Positions 1 through 10,997 of a DNA stretch of 64,000 nucleotides are shown piece after piece. The notes beneath the pieces were generated by a model that ran no database searches, was not told the DNA's origin, and saw only the letters and a list, made by a program, of their open reading frames with translations. Every line of letters begins with the position of its first letter. The first letter of the stretch is position 1. Location: assembly GCF_963583255.1 (NCBI RefSeq), contig NC_084815.1:14617724-14681723 (forward strand), in the 5' to 3' direction. Source of the stretch: Pyrus communis. Its lineage: Eukaryota; Streptophyta; Magnoliopsida; Rosales; Rosaceae. The position numbers and the translations under genes were made by a program.

Positions 1-968
1 CCTGAGACGGGTAAATATCACAGGAATTTAACTTGTGAATGCCGGAAGGACCTTCAGATTGCCTTGCTTTACTTGTCCTTTGCTCTGAAATGTTCTCTTC
101 ACAGACAGATTTACTCTGATGTTTTCTTGCCTGAGATTCTCGGAGGTCTTCGATGTGTTTGACTAGCAGAGAATTGGGGTCTTGTAGGAGTTTTATAAAC
201 AATTCTTTATTCGAATTCAAAATCTGCAACGCATCTGAGAACTGTTTAGACTGGTAGTTCACCCCGTTAATGAATTTTTGACTAACAATGGCCTCCGCTG
301 CATTCATTTGTCCAGGTGGAAGATTATTCTCATTAAGCTGGTCATACTTTACATAATCAATGCTTTTACAGCCACATCCTGTTCTCTTTTTTCTATGCAC
401 TTCTTTGCTTAATACTTCCGGCAATGCTGCTGAGTGGGGTTTTTCCACTGAAGTTGAACTAGGAGGTTTTCGATGCTTAGTTTCATTCTTCAGACCGTGA
501 AGTGGTATCTCATTAGATCTCTGATGATTATTGCTAGTCTTTCCATTATTCTTTGGTAACGAACAAATGAATTTAGAATCAGATTGCACATGTTTCACTT
601 CATCAGTAGCAATCTTCTTATTTATCTGCAGCTCGGTTGACAACTCTTCCCCCTTAAGCTTTCTTGTTTTTGTCATATTTGAGTCAACTGTTTGAGTTTT
701 GTTCTTCATTGCATCCTGAACAATTGAAAATGCTTATCAAATATTTTGTTTTAGTGTTTACTCAATCAAGTAACCATGTCAGCTTTCAGTTGTGTGAGAG
801 TATATCAGAGAAACCAAAGCAAAAAACGAAGAAAATTTTGTCTACCACTAATATTTCTCCCAGATGGTTTGAAGAGCCTATTAATATATCAGTTCCATTC
901 GTTTTTCTTGGCAATGTATTTAAACTTTAAACCCTAACTAAAACTCTCCTCGTAATATCGTTTGTGGG

Positions 969-1009
<41 letters not shown>

Positions 1010-1630
1010 ATAAGCACTGGCACTCCCTCCCTCGTAAAATCGAACAATTGAAAATGCTTATCAAAGTACTCCAGTAATTGATCAAATAGTATTTTGGCAA
1101 TGTTTATACACGCACAGAACTCAGAAGACTCGAAACAATAGAGAAAATCAGTGGACATATATATTTCCTTCGTCTTCTATAAGTCAAAACAAAAAAGCTA
1201 GCAGGCATCATGAATCAGAAGAATCGGTTTTTGAACAAACATTCAGGTACGTGAAAATATGCACCATGTTCGATTGTAAAAGTAGGCCCGTGGAACTTGG
1301 AACTTACACCCATGTTTTCGCTCTTCTCATCCATTTTGTTAAGCAAATCAAGCTTGGTCTTAAAATTTCTGTCATCTGCATACAAAGAAGAATTATGAAC
1401 CTTTTCAGTACAGCAAAAAAGCATTCAATTCACAATTGTGCCTTACCAGTTCTCTTTAAATGGCTCTGGTGCGAAAGCAGCTTCTTATTCGAACGACCTT
1501 GACGAAAGTTGAAGAGGCCATATAAATGCCACATACATCCTGTCTCGTACTTTTCGCATATCATAGGGCTCTTTGGCATAGGGCTTTTCGGCATAGGGCT
1601 TCTCGGCATAGGGCTTCTCGGTGGTGTCAT
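1..1630 (-). CDS. TRM-like (TON1-recruiting-motif / DUF4378-type) protein, 5' part of gene
   Basis: Partial minus-strand gene with three coding exons at 1630..1447, 1375..1308 and 715..1 (runs off the window). The splice phases join without a stop, and the donor after exon 2 is GTAAGT. I chose the ATG at 1630 because it is the first ATG of the exon. The N-terminus holds a short run of SPMP(R/K) repeats, then a GCMW motif and FRQGRSNKKLLS, which resembles the conserved N-terminal block of plant TRM proteins. Exon 3 is Lys/Ser-rich, with a Cys pair (TGCGCKS) and then the block NKELFIKLLQDPNSLLVKHI, also typical of TRM/DUF3741-DUF4378 proteins. In Arabidopsis this family binds TON1/microtubules and helps position cortical arrays. 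The C-terminal DUF4378 part is outside the window, so the family call rests on the two N-terminal blocks, and the exact subgroup (possibly TRM32/33-like) is a guess. Confidence 0.8.
969..1008 (+). repeat. 40-nt poly(A) tract inside TRM-like intron 2
   Basis: Uninterrupted run of about 40 A on the plus strand (T on the gene's strand). It lies between two copies of a 24-bp direct repeat at 718-741 and 1042-1065. Possibly an insertion footprint, or simply slippage in an intron. Confidence 0.7.
1559..1623 (-). repeat. 15-bp coding minisatellite in TRM-like exon 1
   Basis: About four copies of a 15-bp unit containing AGCCCTATGCC lie in the first coding exon. In frame they encode a repeated S-P-M-P-(R/K) pentapeptide directly after the start Met. 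Because the unit is a multiple of three, copy-number changes keep the frame. Confidence 0.75.
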
Positions 1631-1872
1631 CCTTGCCACGATGAGTGAATTGGGAGAGCTTGGCAAAAGAAAATAACACCAAATTTAAATCACCAAACTA
1701 GAGAAGGTGCGAGGATGGACAACGAAGTAGCATACAAGTTTTCGTAATTTCAAACCCAATGACCCCAATAAGAATGCAGTTGTTTTTCTCCCGGGTTGCA
1801 TATAAACACACACAGAATGACATGAACTTAACCAAGAAGAAATACCATAGAAACGTAAATATATATGTATGT

Positions 1873-2040
1873 ATGTATGTTCAAAGTCGACAATTGCGGA
1901 TTCTGGTTTTATATAAATATAGATGATTGTGATGTACCATAGTCTTCGTGTGTGTGCGTATATGTATGTTCAAAGTCGACAATTGCGGATTCTGGTTTTA
2001 GATAAATATAGATGATTGTGATGTACCATAGTCTTCGTTT
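1873..2040. repeat. 89-bp tandem duplication
   Basis: A block beginning TATGTTCAAAGTCGAC occurs twice with an 89-bp offset (near 1877 and 1966). The copies differ mainly in the TGTA/TGTG microsatellite at their start. It lies in the 5'UTR intron of the TRM-like gene. Confidence 0.75.
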
Positions 2041-2099
2041 GCGTGTCCCACCATGTGAGCTTTTTTCAACGATGCATAGCTATAGAGATTAATTTATTC

Positions 2100-2425
2100 A
2101 GAGAAAGGACAAAATTAGAAAAGAAGATATCCGAAGTAAATTATGAGTAGCTGAAATTGAAGATAAGATGAGAGAAAATCGGTTAACATAGTTTGGACAT
2201 GTGAAACGAATACCTACAGGCACTCCGGTTAGAAAATGTGATTAAGAGACAGCTCAGGACCAAAGGAGTAGAGGAAGACCTAGGAAGGCTTAGAAAGAGA
2301 CCTTGAGAAAAGACTTGGAGTACTTAGATTTATTGGAAGACATGACATAAAATCGAGTGCAGTGGCGTTTTAGGATTTATATAACCGATCATACTTTGTG
2401 GGATAAAACTTTGTTGTTGTTGACG
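2100..2425 (+). mobile_element. RTE-type LINE 3' end (ORF2 tail), degenerate
   Basis: From about 2147 the plus strand reads, with interspersed stops, as the C-terminus typical of plant RTE-like LINE ORF2. Recognisable pieces are FGHVKR, RSRGRPRK, KDLEYLDL, NRVQWRFRI and then LWDKTLLLL. It ends in a (TTG)n tail at 2411-2421, the usual 3' end of these elements. At least four in-frame stops show it is dead. The 5' part is missing, as expected for a 5'-truncated insertion. It sits in the intron between the 5'UTR exon and the coding exons of the TRM-like gene. Confidence 0.8.
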
Positions 2426-2901
2426 TAGATAAATAAAAAATCTCAACTACCTTTTGAAGATGTAGCATAATAGACAGGTTATGGCCATCAATTCATCTCC
2501 CCAACAAATTTCCACCTTAAAAGTTGAAACAAGTAAATAAATTTTCACTTTTCCAGCGGTTCATTGGAGATCAAGGAACACAAACAGGAAAAAGAGGAGA
2601 TTCAAGCCAAAATATCTTTTACTGGGCCTGTGTTAACTCAATTTTAGCAGCTCAAAAGCTACAAGCTAGTTGCACCTACAAGTGTGATTAGCTCTTAATT
2701 AGCTAGTACTAATCAAATTTTGTATAAAGAGACATTTTCTGTTTGTTTCTATAGAAAGTGAAAAATCTTGTCTGACAACCAAACCAAAAACGCGAACTAT
2801 TCTAATAAAAACATGCATACCCAAGATTTAAAATTTCACAAATATCAACTAATTCAAGAGATTTTTACAATGAAACATAAGAAACAGAGAGAAAGAGGTA
2901 C

Positions 2902-3120
2902 CTGGAAAACTTGAGAAAAAATGGAAGCCTTTTGCTCTGAATATGCAGATTCCCCTGGATTTCTTGCAGTATATATACAAATCTTGGAACTTCAATGTCA
3001 AACTGAATGTGTAGAAAGAAACCCAGAAAGCATAATCTCAAATGGGAGATGGAGACTGGAGAGAGTTGAACAAGGAGGAGGAGAAGTTATGGAAAATTAA
3101 TGAGAAAAATAAGAAAAGGG
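2902..3120 (-). other. 5'UTR exon of the TRM-like gene
   Basis: The minus strand shows a non-coding leader ending in a good donor (CCAG then GTACC at 2902/2901). It lies 1.2 kb upstream of the first coding exon, whose acceptor precedes the ATG at 1630. The leader has a CT-rich start and a short uORF at 3033..2998 (ATG, 10 more codons, TGA). The transcription start is inferred from the TATA-like tract at about 3145-3160. The exon is predicted, with no transcript evidence. Confidence 0.5.
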
Positions 3121-3165
3121 AAAGGGAAAGAAAGAGAGAGAGAGATATATATATATAAATAAAAG
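3121..3165 (-). promoter_or_regulatory. TATA-like core promoter of the TRM-like gene
   Basis: An alternating TA tract (3145-3160; minus strand ATTTATATATATATAT) is followed downstream by a CT-rich initiator-like stretch at 3121-3144. This is the usual layout of a plant TATA promoter with a pyrimidine-rich leader, and the spacing fits the predicted 5'UTR exon. Confidence 0.4.
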
Positions 3166-3287
3166 CAAAGGATGTTAGAGATTTTATGGTGAATGTGACT
3201 GGTAAATTGCAATTTGCAGTGACAACGGGGATGAGGACTCGGGGAGGAAAGCTTTCAAATGAAGAAAATATTAAGTTGGGTTGCTTT

Positions 3288-3320
<33 letters not shown>

Positions 3321-5005
3321 GTGGCTTTCTGCATTTCCAACTTTTAACGGTCATGAGACAGACTCGTCACCTCCTCCTATTTTTTTTTTTTTCAAGAGTA
3401 CTCTCTCTCTGCACGCTAAGCTGAAGATAAAAGATATTGTCTGTTACGTGTGTGAATCTTATAACAAGATTGTTCTCAGCTGCTATTATATAATGATTTT
3501 TTAACATGAGATTAGTATTAAAAAAACAATAATATTCAATTCTCCCATCGAAAATAGGACTAGGATTCTCTTCATTCTTTTTTTCACCTCCTTCCATCCT
3601 CTCTTTTCACATTCTTTATTTTATCTTTCTTTTTCTATAAAAAAAAATTAATATAAAATTTTGACGTTATTTAATCGTGATCGTTCAAATAAAAAAGAAA
3701 GGAAAAAAAGGATAAAAAAAAGAGAGAGAATCATACTCCTTGAAAATAGGCGGCCCTTGGATTTTCATATCGTTTTCTTTCACATTTCAACAACTATGGT
3801 TTTTTAAATTATTTCAGTTTTCAAAATCAAAATCAAACCAATGTTTTCGGAATAAATTAAATCTGAAAATAATTATCAAACAATTTTAGTTAAAAAAAAA
3901 AACCAAAAACCGAAAAGAAAAAAGAAAAAAAAAAAAGGATTGTTGATCAGCCCCTGAAGTAGAAACATATGAACAAAATGAAAAGCTGCATTTTACATTA
4001 TGGCGATGGAGACTTGTGGGGTTTGGGGGATCATGAAATTGGGCGCGTTTTCGGATTTAGTGGGAGAGTTGTTGTCGTTGGCGACAAAACACTCGTATTT
4101 TGCCAAAAGTTAATAATGTGATCGGGAGGGAAGCAGCCAATCCATCCATGAGGCAGCCACAATCTATGGCTGATTGGTTGATCAGAAAAAAAAAAATTTT
4201 AAATTTGTCTGTCCTTACTCCCAAAGTTTGAAATTCTTGTCTCATCTTTTCAAATTTTGACCTCCATGATTTCACCTCACCGCCATGGATTCTGGCTGGC
4301 TGGCTGGACAGCAGAGGACTGGACTCTCTCTTACATTTGCCTCCTGTACTTTTGCTGTGTTAAGATATCAGAAGAGAAATCATATCTCATGCATGCAAAT
4401 TTTGTCCAGTCCAATTTGATGTCAGAAATAATTTCTCCAAATAGTCTCGTCCTAATTGAATGGCCAATTTTTCTAAAATGTAAAGGAGCGAAAATGTATT
4501 CCGAAAAATAAACGACGAGAGTTGAACATTGAGATTGAACTGCTAAAATAAATATACCTTATATAGTGACAAATTCAGGACGTTTAATACCACGGAGCAT
4601 TGGAGCCATACCCTTGAATATGGCATTATATGGAGTTCTTAATTCAGAATGGTCCCAAAATTTGTTAATGTATTTATTGAATTAAGTTCTAATTTATGAA
4701 CACAAACAATGAACTGTTCAAATTAAAGACTAGTAGTCTAGTAGAACATGCATGCATGTTGTTTGGCTCAACCAAAAATAATGGTTTGAACAATGAACTG
4801 TTCAAATTAAAGACAAGTAGAACATGCATGTTGTTTGGCTCAACCAAAACTAATGGTTCGGACATGTGTTACGTAGCTCTAAATTCCATCTACAATAGTC
4901 ATGCAAAATAATTATTATGAGACTAATCAACACGCTCAATTGTAGATAGCCATCAACTTTTATTGTACCATATTGAAAAATGAAATTGCTCGATGCATAT
5001 ATCAG
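3166..5005. other. Intergenic stretch, no gene seen
   Basis: AT-rich sequence with a (CT)n microsatellite at about 3293-3320, several A/T homopolymers and no ORF with coding character. An 84-bp tandem duplication lies at 4706-4860: the block starting GAACTGTTCAAATTAAAGAC occurs at 4711 and 4795. The left part probably includes upstream promoter sequence of the TRM-like gene. Confidence 0.6.
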
Positions 5006-5771
5006 CACTGCCAGAAAATAAGGCTTGCCCTACATAATCATGCCCGACAAACTATATTTTCTCGGGTAAAAGTACCTTATCCGATGATTTTTTTAGTTAG
5101 TAAGGCAAAACTAGTCAATATTGAGGGTTTACTCAAAATTTTTACGAGACAAAAAAGAATTGTACGGCAATGCTATAATCGTCAGGCAAATTTTTGACGC
5201 CAAGAGAAATAAAATGGTGCATAATACCTTAAGGTTTGCGCGATGAAACTTGTGTTCGTCGGCTAGGTCCTATTTACCCAATGGGCCACTTCGTCGGCCC
5301 AAGCTTTGGCGACGTTTGGCAAAGGCCCACCATGACGTGATAAAAGATCTACAGACAATTATTTCTGCATTGGTTTGTCGAGCATGTAAGTATTTTTATT
5401 TTTAAAAAATTTAAATTGATTGTCTTTTGAAAAAACTTGCACATTCAGTGGTAATTGGACTTTACTAGACGCAACAGTTAAGAGAAAACAAATGACCCTT
5501 GTTTGATGAAGAATTATTCCAACTAGCATGTTGTCACATTAGAGCCGAAACGTATGTTGGTTGTCACGTGAACGGAGTTAAATTCTTAACAGCTGAACGA
5601 GACGATAAGTGCACTTAAAATTGTGGATTTTTGTCCTGGGGGTAAATGAAACACTTATTTTTTGGGCAAACTTTTAAGTATGGTTCAATTGTTATACACA
5701 AACTGCAAGGAAGTCATGCTATTCAAGTGTCATTGGTTGATACGAACTCTAACAAAGCAAATAGTCTCATT

Positions 5772-5773
<2 letters not shown>

Positions 5774-5811
<38 letters not shown>
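5774..5811. repeat. (TA)n microsatellite
   Basis: Perfect TA dinucleotide run of nearly 40 bp inside the CACTA element. Confidence 0.9.
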
Positions 5812-5816
<5 letters not shown>

Positions 5817-7412
5817 ATCGGTTAACACAAACACCAGTGGTTGAGGTTGATCCGTACATCCTTGCCAATATGGCAAAACAAGTATTCTACTTGGGTGATT
5901 GAAAGCTCAATGGTGGTTGGAAAGGAGTACAATTCTTATTACATAGAAATATTTGGAACTTGCCAGACAAAATAGCAAGATGACGATGAACATACTACTG
6001 ATGACCAAAATGTTTACAAGGAAGATTCATCTACAACCACTCGAAACCTTCCCGGAGTACGAAGCAACCACATTGTTAAACCATTTGAGATTTCGGGTGT
6101 CCCCACACTGGAATAGATGCAATATTTATTGACCTCGGGCGCCTACCACCGATTCAGTGAATTCATTGTTTGAAAATAGCAGCGATGACTCAAGCAATGA
6201 AGGCGATATTAAAATGGATAATATGAAAGTAGACGAGCATATTTGACAGTGATTAAGTGTTCAGTGATGCAATGTTAATGTGTACCAAATAAAATATTCT
6301 ATTAATTTTATCTAAGTACAAAGGCCCATTTATCTTATTGTTTTGAAAAATAACTTATGCTTTGCCTGACGGAATAGAAAATATTCGTCGAGTACAGAAC
6401 TCTTGCCCGACAGAATCGAAACATTCGTAGGTTAAAGTATTTAGGGTTTAGGGCTTAGGGTATTCATCAGGCAAAGTGCCCATAATCCATCAGGCAAGTG
6501 TATTGGCAAATTTCGCATATATGAAATGTATGAAATACGTATGAACAAAGGAATAAGAATTTTCTTACTAAAATTGGAATTCGCAACAAATGGAAAGAAA
6601 TTGATAAATTCTACTTAGACTATGGAATTTTTCAATTCCGTCGAGGATTTTCGCAGTCAAGGAAATTAATTTCCACAGCCCAACTGTCAATATAGTTGGC
6701 ATATACTATGAGATTGTATACGTCAAAAATCATCAAAAAACAAACATTCAGAGATTAGATAACGAGACGAAATCCTTCGACAGTTAGAAACAAAAAATGA
6801 ATATTTAACGGTTATTTTAGCTCTAAATTTAATTATTTTTACAACTACACTTCTCAAACCGTTAAACTTGTTTGAATATAGTACGAGATCGCATACATCA
6901 AAATCACCAAAAATAAAACTTTGAGGGAGTAAAGAATGGGACCAAAGGTTGGACGGTTACAAACTTAGCATCATGATTCAACGGCTATATCACCTTAGAT
7001 TTGGGTGATTTTTTTTTTCTTCCAAATATGCTATTTGAGGGTTCAAACCCACATTAACACACTTGATCATCAAATTCGATGATCGTTTAACTGTTGCAAA
7101 AAATTATTATATTATAGTTTTTAGGAAATATAATAAATTATGTGTATTATAAATTTTTATGAAATTCAGATTTAAAGCAATGGAAGTAGTGGTGAAATAA
7201 ATATGTTAGACAATTTATTAAGTTTTAGGAAAGGTTTACAATTTTTTTCGAGATATGCCTAAATTGTGCAATAGTCGCCGCATTAGTATAGGTAGAAACC
7301 TCATAAGAGAATGATAGAAGAATATAACTCAGAACATATACGTGCGGCAGACCTATGAGTTCATTCAATATTCAATCACTCAATAGTAATCCTCATCCAG
7401 AATAGGTTCTCC

Positions 7413-7790
7413 ATGGCTACCGATAGATGGAGGAATATCTCCCTCGAAGTGAAGCAGGTGCTGACGGCAGAGCTTTTGGTAAATGATTTTTATTTAATAA
7501 TTTTACTAATTTTAGTTATTCTAGATAATTACTTAATGTATTTTTATACCTAATACTTGTTTTTTGTCTATTTCAAATCAATTTCGAGATCAACATGCAA
7601 GACCAGGATACGGCGGTCCTACATAACCCGACTGTGAAATGATTAGTTTAGGAATAGCACGTACGAGCTGTGCAACCACTACAGGACTTTTGAAAGTCAT
7701 GAAGAAGCTCTAACCCATCCGCCCCCTGAATTTGAGTATAGGATGGACAAATGGCATTGGCTCTGCGGATCTTTTCAGAATTTATAAATT
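7413..7790 (+). pseudogene. Remnant of CACTA-associated ORF (PF03004-like)
   Basis: Reading from the ATG at 7413 gives MATDRWRNISLEVKQVL, resembling the start of plant En/Spm PF03004 (Transposase_24) domains. After a break of about 150 bp, a second piece reads YRTFESHEEAL, then PPPEFEYRMDKWHWLC, which resembles the later part of the same domain. The reading frame is not continuous and no transposase core is left. Recognition is by recalled family pattern; a profile search would settle it. Confidence 0.45.
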
Positions 7791-8442
7791 CTGAAAATGG
7801 ACATCTTCCAAGGTGAAACATTTCACATCGAGAATAAATTTGTTTTTTATTTTCAATATGATTGTATGAACCTTATCGTTATATTAATAAAATAAATTTG
7901 TTTAATATTAAGATATTATTATAATAAAATTATGAATTAAATTTACACATATTTTAATATATGCTTTTAATAAAGCTTACTGAAATTTGAAATATTTTTT
8001 TTTTTTTTTTTATAAAAATACTAAATTTGGCCCGAGGAAGTTATTTTGTCGTGTCAAAGTTTTTTGTGGTCAGTGCAGACTTAACCGATGAAAGTTTGTC
8101 GGCCCATTCGCCGGGAAAGGTAAAGTTGCCCGACGGAATATAATTTTCCTTGATTAAAATGTCCTGCAACGGGTTTTTTGTAACGAGTTTTGCGTGACAA
8201 ATTTCCATTGCCTTGGAGCCTGGGTGATGAACGTCTGTTGTAGGAGACGAATTGTTTTCATCTCGCAAGTGGTTTTTTTTTTTTTTGTAGTGCATGTTCT
8301 TTTCGCACCAAATCTTATATATTAGCAACATTAAGATGTTAAATCTTTTAACAACCATTTCAATTTTAAGTTATAGCTTTAACTTTTGTAGTTTAGAAAA
8401 GCTTACAAGAGAAATGAGGAATGAAAGTGATGAAAAAAATGA

Positions 8443-8897
8443 GAGTAAATTGTAGCAATGGTCCCTTAACTTTAATTAAATTGGAGTAATGATTCCTCAA
8501 CTAAAAATCCATTACCACTGGTCCCTTAACTTATCAAAATGTGTAGCTGTAGTCTTTTTCACCAATTTCGTCAAAATTTTGTCAAAATAAGTTACGTTGG
8601 AATAACCATTTATATAATTAGGGTCCCTCAACTCATCAAAATGTGTAATTATGGTCATTTTCATCAACTATGTCAAAACGAGTTATGTTGGAATGACCAT
8701 TGCTACAATTAGGTTAAAGTTAAGGGACCATTTCTCTAGTTGAACTAAAGTTGAGGGACCAATGGTAATGTATTTTTAGTTAAGGAACCATAGCTAGACG
8801 TTTTGATGAGTTGAGGGACCAATGGTAATGAATTTTTAGTTGAGGGACCATTACTCCAATTGAATTAAAGTTAAGGGATCATAGTTACAATTTACTT
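8443..8897. mobile_element. Fold-back MULE-like MITE with 9-bp TSD
   Basis: The 455-bp element begins GAGTAAATTGTAGC and ends with the near inverse, GTTACAATTTACTT. The two halves are largely inverted copies of each other (blocks such as GGTCCCTTAACTTTAA against TTAAAGTTAAGGGA). It is flanked on both sides by AAAAAATGA (8434-8442 and 8898-8906). A 9-bp duplication and very long terminal inverted repeats fit a non-autonomous Mutator-like element. No coding capacity. A diverged relative lies upstream of SPPL2 at 49.1-49.6 kb. Confidence 0.8.
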
Positions 8898-8906
8898 AAA
8901 AAATGA

Positions 8907-9391
8907 TAGTGGACAAAAACAGAAAACAATTTAAAGTTGTTTTCAATATCAACTTTTTAATTTCAGCTCCTTCATTTCTCCCTATTCCTTGCCACCACCT
9001 TCCCTCTTCCGTCTCAGTTTCTCATTTCTAGCTCTCATATACTTTCTCCTTAACTTAAAAAATAAAATAAAAAAAAAAGGTTATCAAGCCAGCCATTAAC
9101 TTCTCCTATTTTTATTTAAATTAATAAGGAAGGGGACTCTAAATTTGACCAACAAGTGTTCAAAAATTTCATACCAAGTGGTGAAGCTGCTGTTGACTTC
9201 CCAACGATACTAATCATACTATTCACAGCAAACCTTCAGAGTTTTTAATAATTATGCTTGAGATGAATATTAAGCCACACAAAAACAATTTGGCCAAGCA
9301 AAGAAGATAATTGCATCCAAGCAAAGTTGTGTTAAAATTTAGGCCAAGCATGTATTATGAAAACCATAGATTATATTGAACCTTATTATAT

Positions 9392-9453
<62 letters not shown>

Positions 9454-9623
9454 ACAATAACTCCCTGATTTAGTTGAGTCAATGCAATGATTCTTACAAT
9501 GCATATATGTTACAATAACTCCATGATTAAGTTGAGTCAATGCAATGATTCTTACAATGCATATATGTTACAATAACTCCATGATTAAGTTGAGTCAATG
9601 CAATGATTCTTACAATGCGTATG

Positions 9624-9669
<46 letters not shown>

Positions 9670-10830
9670 TGCTTTTGCGTGTAACTACTTTTGGCGTCGC
9701 ACGCGTTGCGTCAGTCTCAAGATTCCAGTTGGGACAAGCAAGCACCAACAGCCAGATAACTACTGCAATTTGCAAGTTTGCCAACAAGAAGCCTTAAAAT
9801 TTTGAGCAAATTAATGCTCCTACGATTGCACCAAAAGGTTTATTAGCTAATTTAGCTTTATATACATCGTTGATTCGTTTCTTACAATTTAGGTTTTTGG
9901 AGCCGTTTATTAGAGGTTTGGTTCAATTAAGTCATCATGGGTTCAAAGCCTCCAACTCTCATTTGTACATATTATCAATTTTACATAAAAGTGAGACTGC
10001 ACATGAGGGAAGGCATCAGATGAAAGAATTTGTTATTTTTTGCAACTAAATAATATATTTATTAAGAAATACATTTTTGACTTGCTTGTATGCAATTGCT
10101 TCTCTAGAAAGCACCTATGCTCATAAATATAAATACTTTTATTAAAGTTTCCTCTAAAAAGAAAATTTGGAAATGCTCCTAAAAACATATCTGCATAAAA
10201 CACTTTTAACTTTTTTTTTGGGAGTTTTAATGAAAAACCCGCGGTACTATTCACTTTAACGAAAAACTATATTTTTATACTAAAAAGTCAATTCTGGTAC
10301 TATTCACTTTACTCTTTATTTTGTCTTTATCGTTAAAACTCAAAGTTTTCAAGCCCTTTTCATTAGTTTTTTTTTTTTTTTTTTTCGCAAAATGCTGTTA
10401 ATTAGAAGCGCTTCTACAGTTCAGGATTTTTGGCCTTTGTGATTGTGTAATATTGAGGGCCAAAACTATGACTTGGTCAATGTCTATATAACAATTATAA
10501 GTCATATTACAACAATATTATTATTTGGTAATAATACTGTATAATAATCATGATGATATAATCAAGCACCCAGTTATTACTTTTTGTATACTGATATTGT
10601 GGGTCTACTTCCTGCAATTGAATATGGTTCTGCGTGTTTTATCCAAATGGGCCATGCCCCTCTTATACCATGCAACATACGACAAAGTTGAAAATTTAAA
10701 ACGATACCTATCAACCTACTTATTGTTGATTTGTACATATATTAAAACCAAGACATTGTATGAGAAGAACCAAATCATTAAGACAGAGGAGTTAATTTTG
10801 TATTTATTTAGATACGTTTTTTCTCTCTCT
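8907..10830. other. Intergenic AT-rich region, no gene seen
   Basis: Apart from the microsatellite block I see no coding signal. At about 10221-10380 there is a repeat-like block. It runs from GAGTTTTAATGAAAAACCCG to CCCTTTTCATTAG and a T-tract, with partly complementary ends, and looks like a short MITE or SINE-like dispersed repeat. Family not determined. Confidence 0.5.
9405..9666. repeat. Two (AT)n tracts flanking a 58-bp x3 tandem repeat
   Basis: An (AT)n tract at about 9405-9450 is followed by three copies of a 58-bp unit starting GTTACAATAACTCC (9451, 9509 and 9567). A second (AT)n tract lies at about 9628-9666. Copies 2 and 3 are almost identical. All long ORFs here come from the repeat and are not genes. 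Confidence 0.9.
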
Positions 10831-10997
10831 CACTACTACAAAATTACCTATAAGTGGTAGTCCTAAAATTGACAAGAAAACCTAATTTATGTCGGATATT
10901 AGATAAAAATCCAACATAAACTCATGTAATGTCAGATAAAAGATCCGACATTAATTGCTAGCATCACGAAAGACTTTTGATGTCGGTTAGTCCCCTT

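Larger units (their letters stand above)
5006..8292. mobile_element. CACTA (En/Spm-type) DNA transposon, decayed
   Basis: The right end is TTTTTGTAGTG (8282-8292), the inverse of the CACTACAAAAA terminus of CACTA elements. The left end CACTGCCAGAAAA at 5006 is a plausible mutated partner. Both subterminal zones repeat CCCGAC(GGAAT)-like motifs in either orientation (for example near 5041, 6365, 6411 and 8129), as CACTA subterminal repeats do. Inside are remnants similar to the En/Spm protein domain PF03004. A matching 3-bp TSD was not found, so the left boundary is less certain. Confidence 0.6.

Noticed and set aside
3038..3340. 100-codon minus-strand frame with an (ER)n stretch
   Set aside because: Covers the predicted promoter, CT tract and 5'UTR of the TRM-like gene; no coding evidence.
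9355..9805. Frames with (IY)n runs on both strands
   Set aside because: Direct translations of (AT)n microsatellites and the 58-bp repeat.
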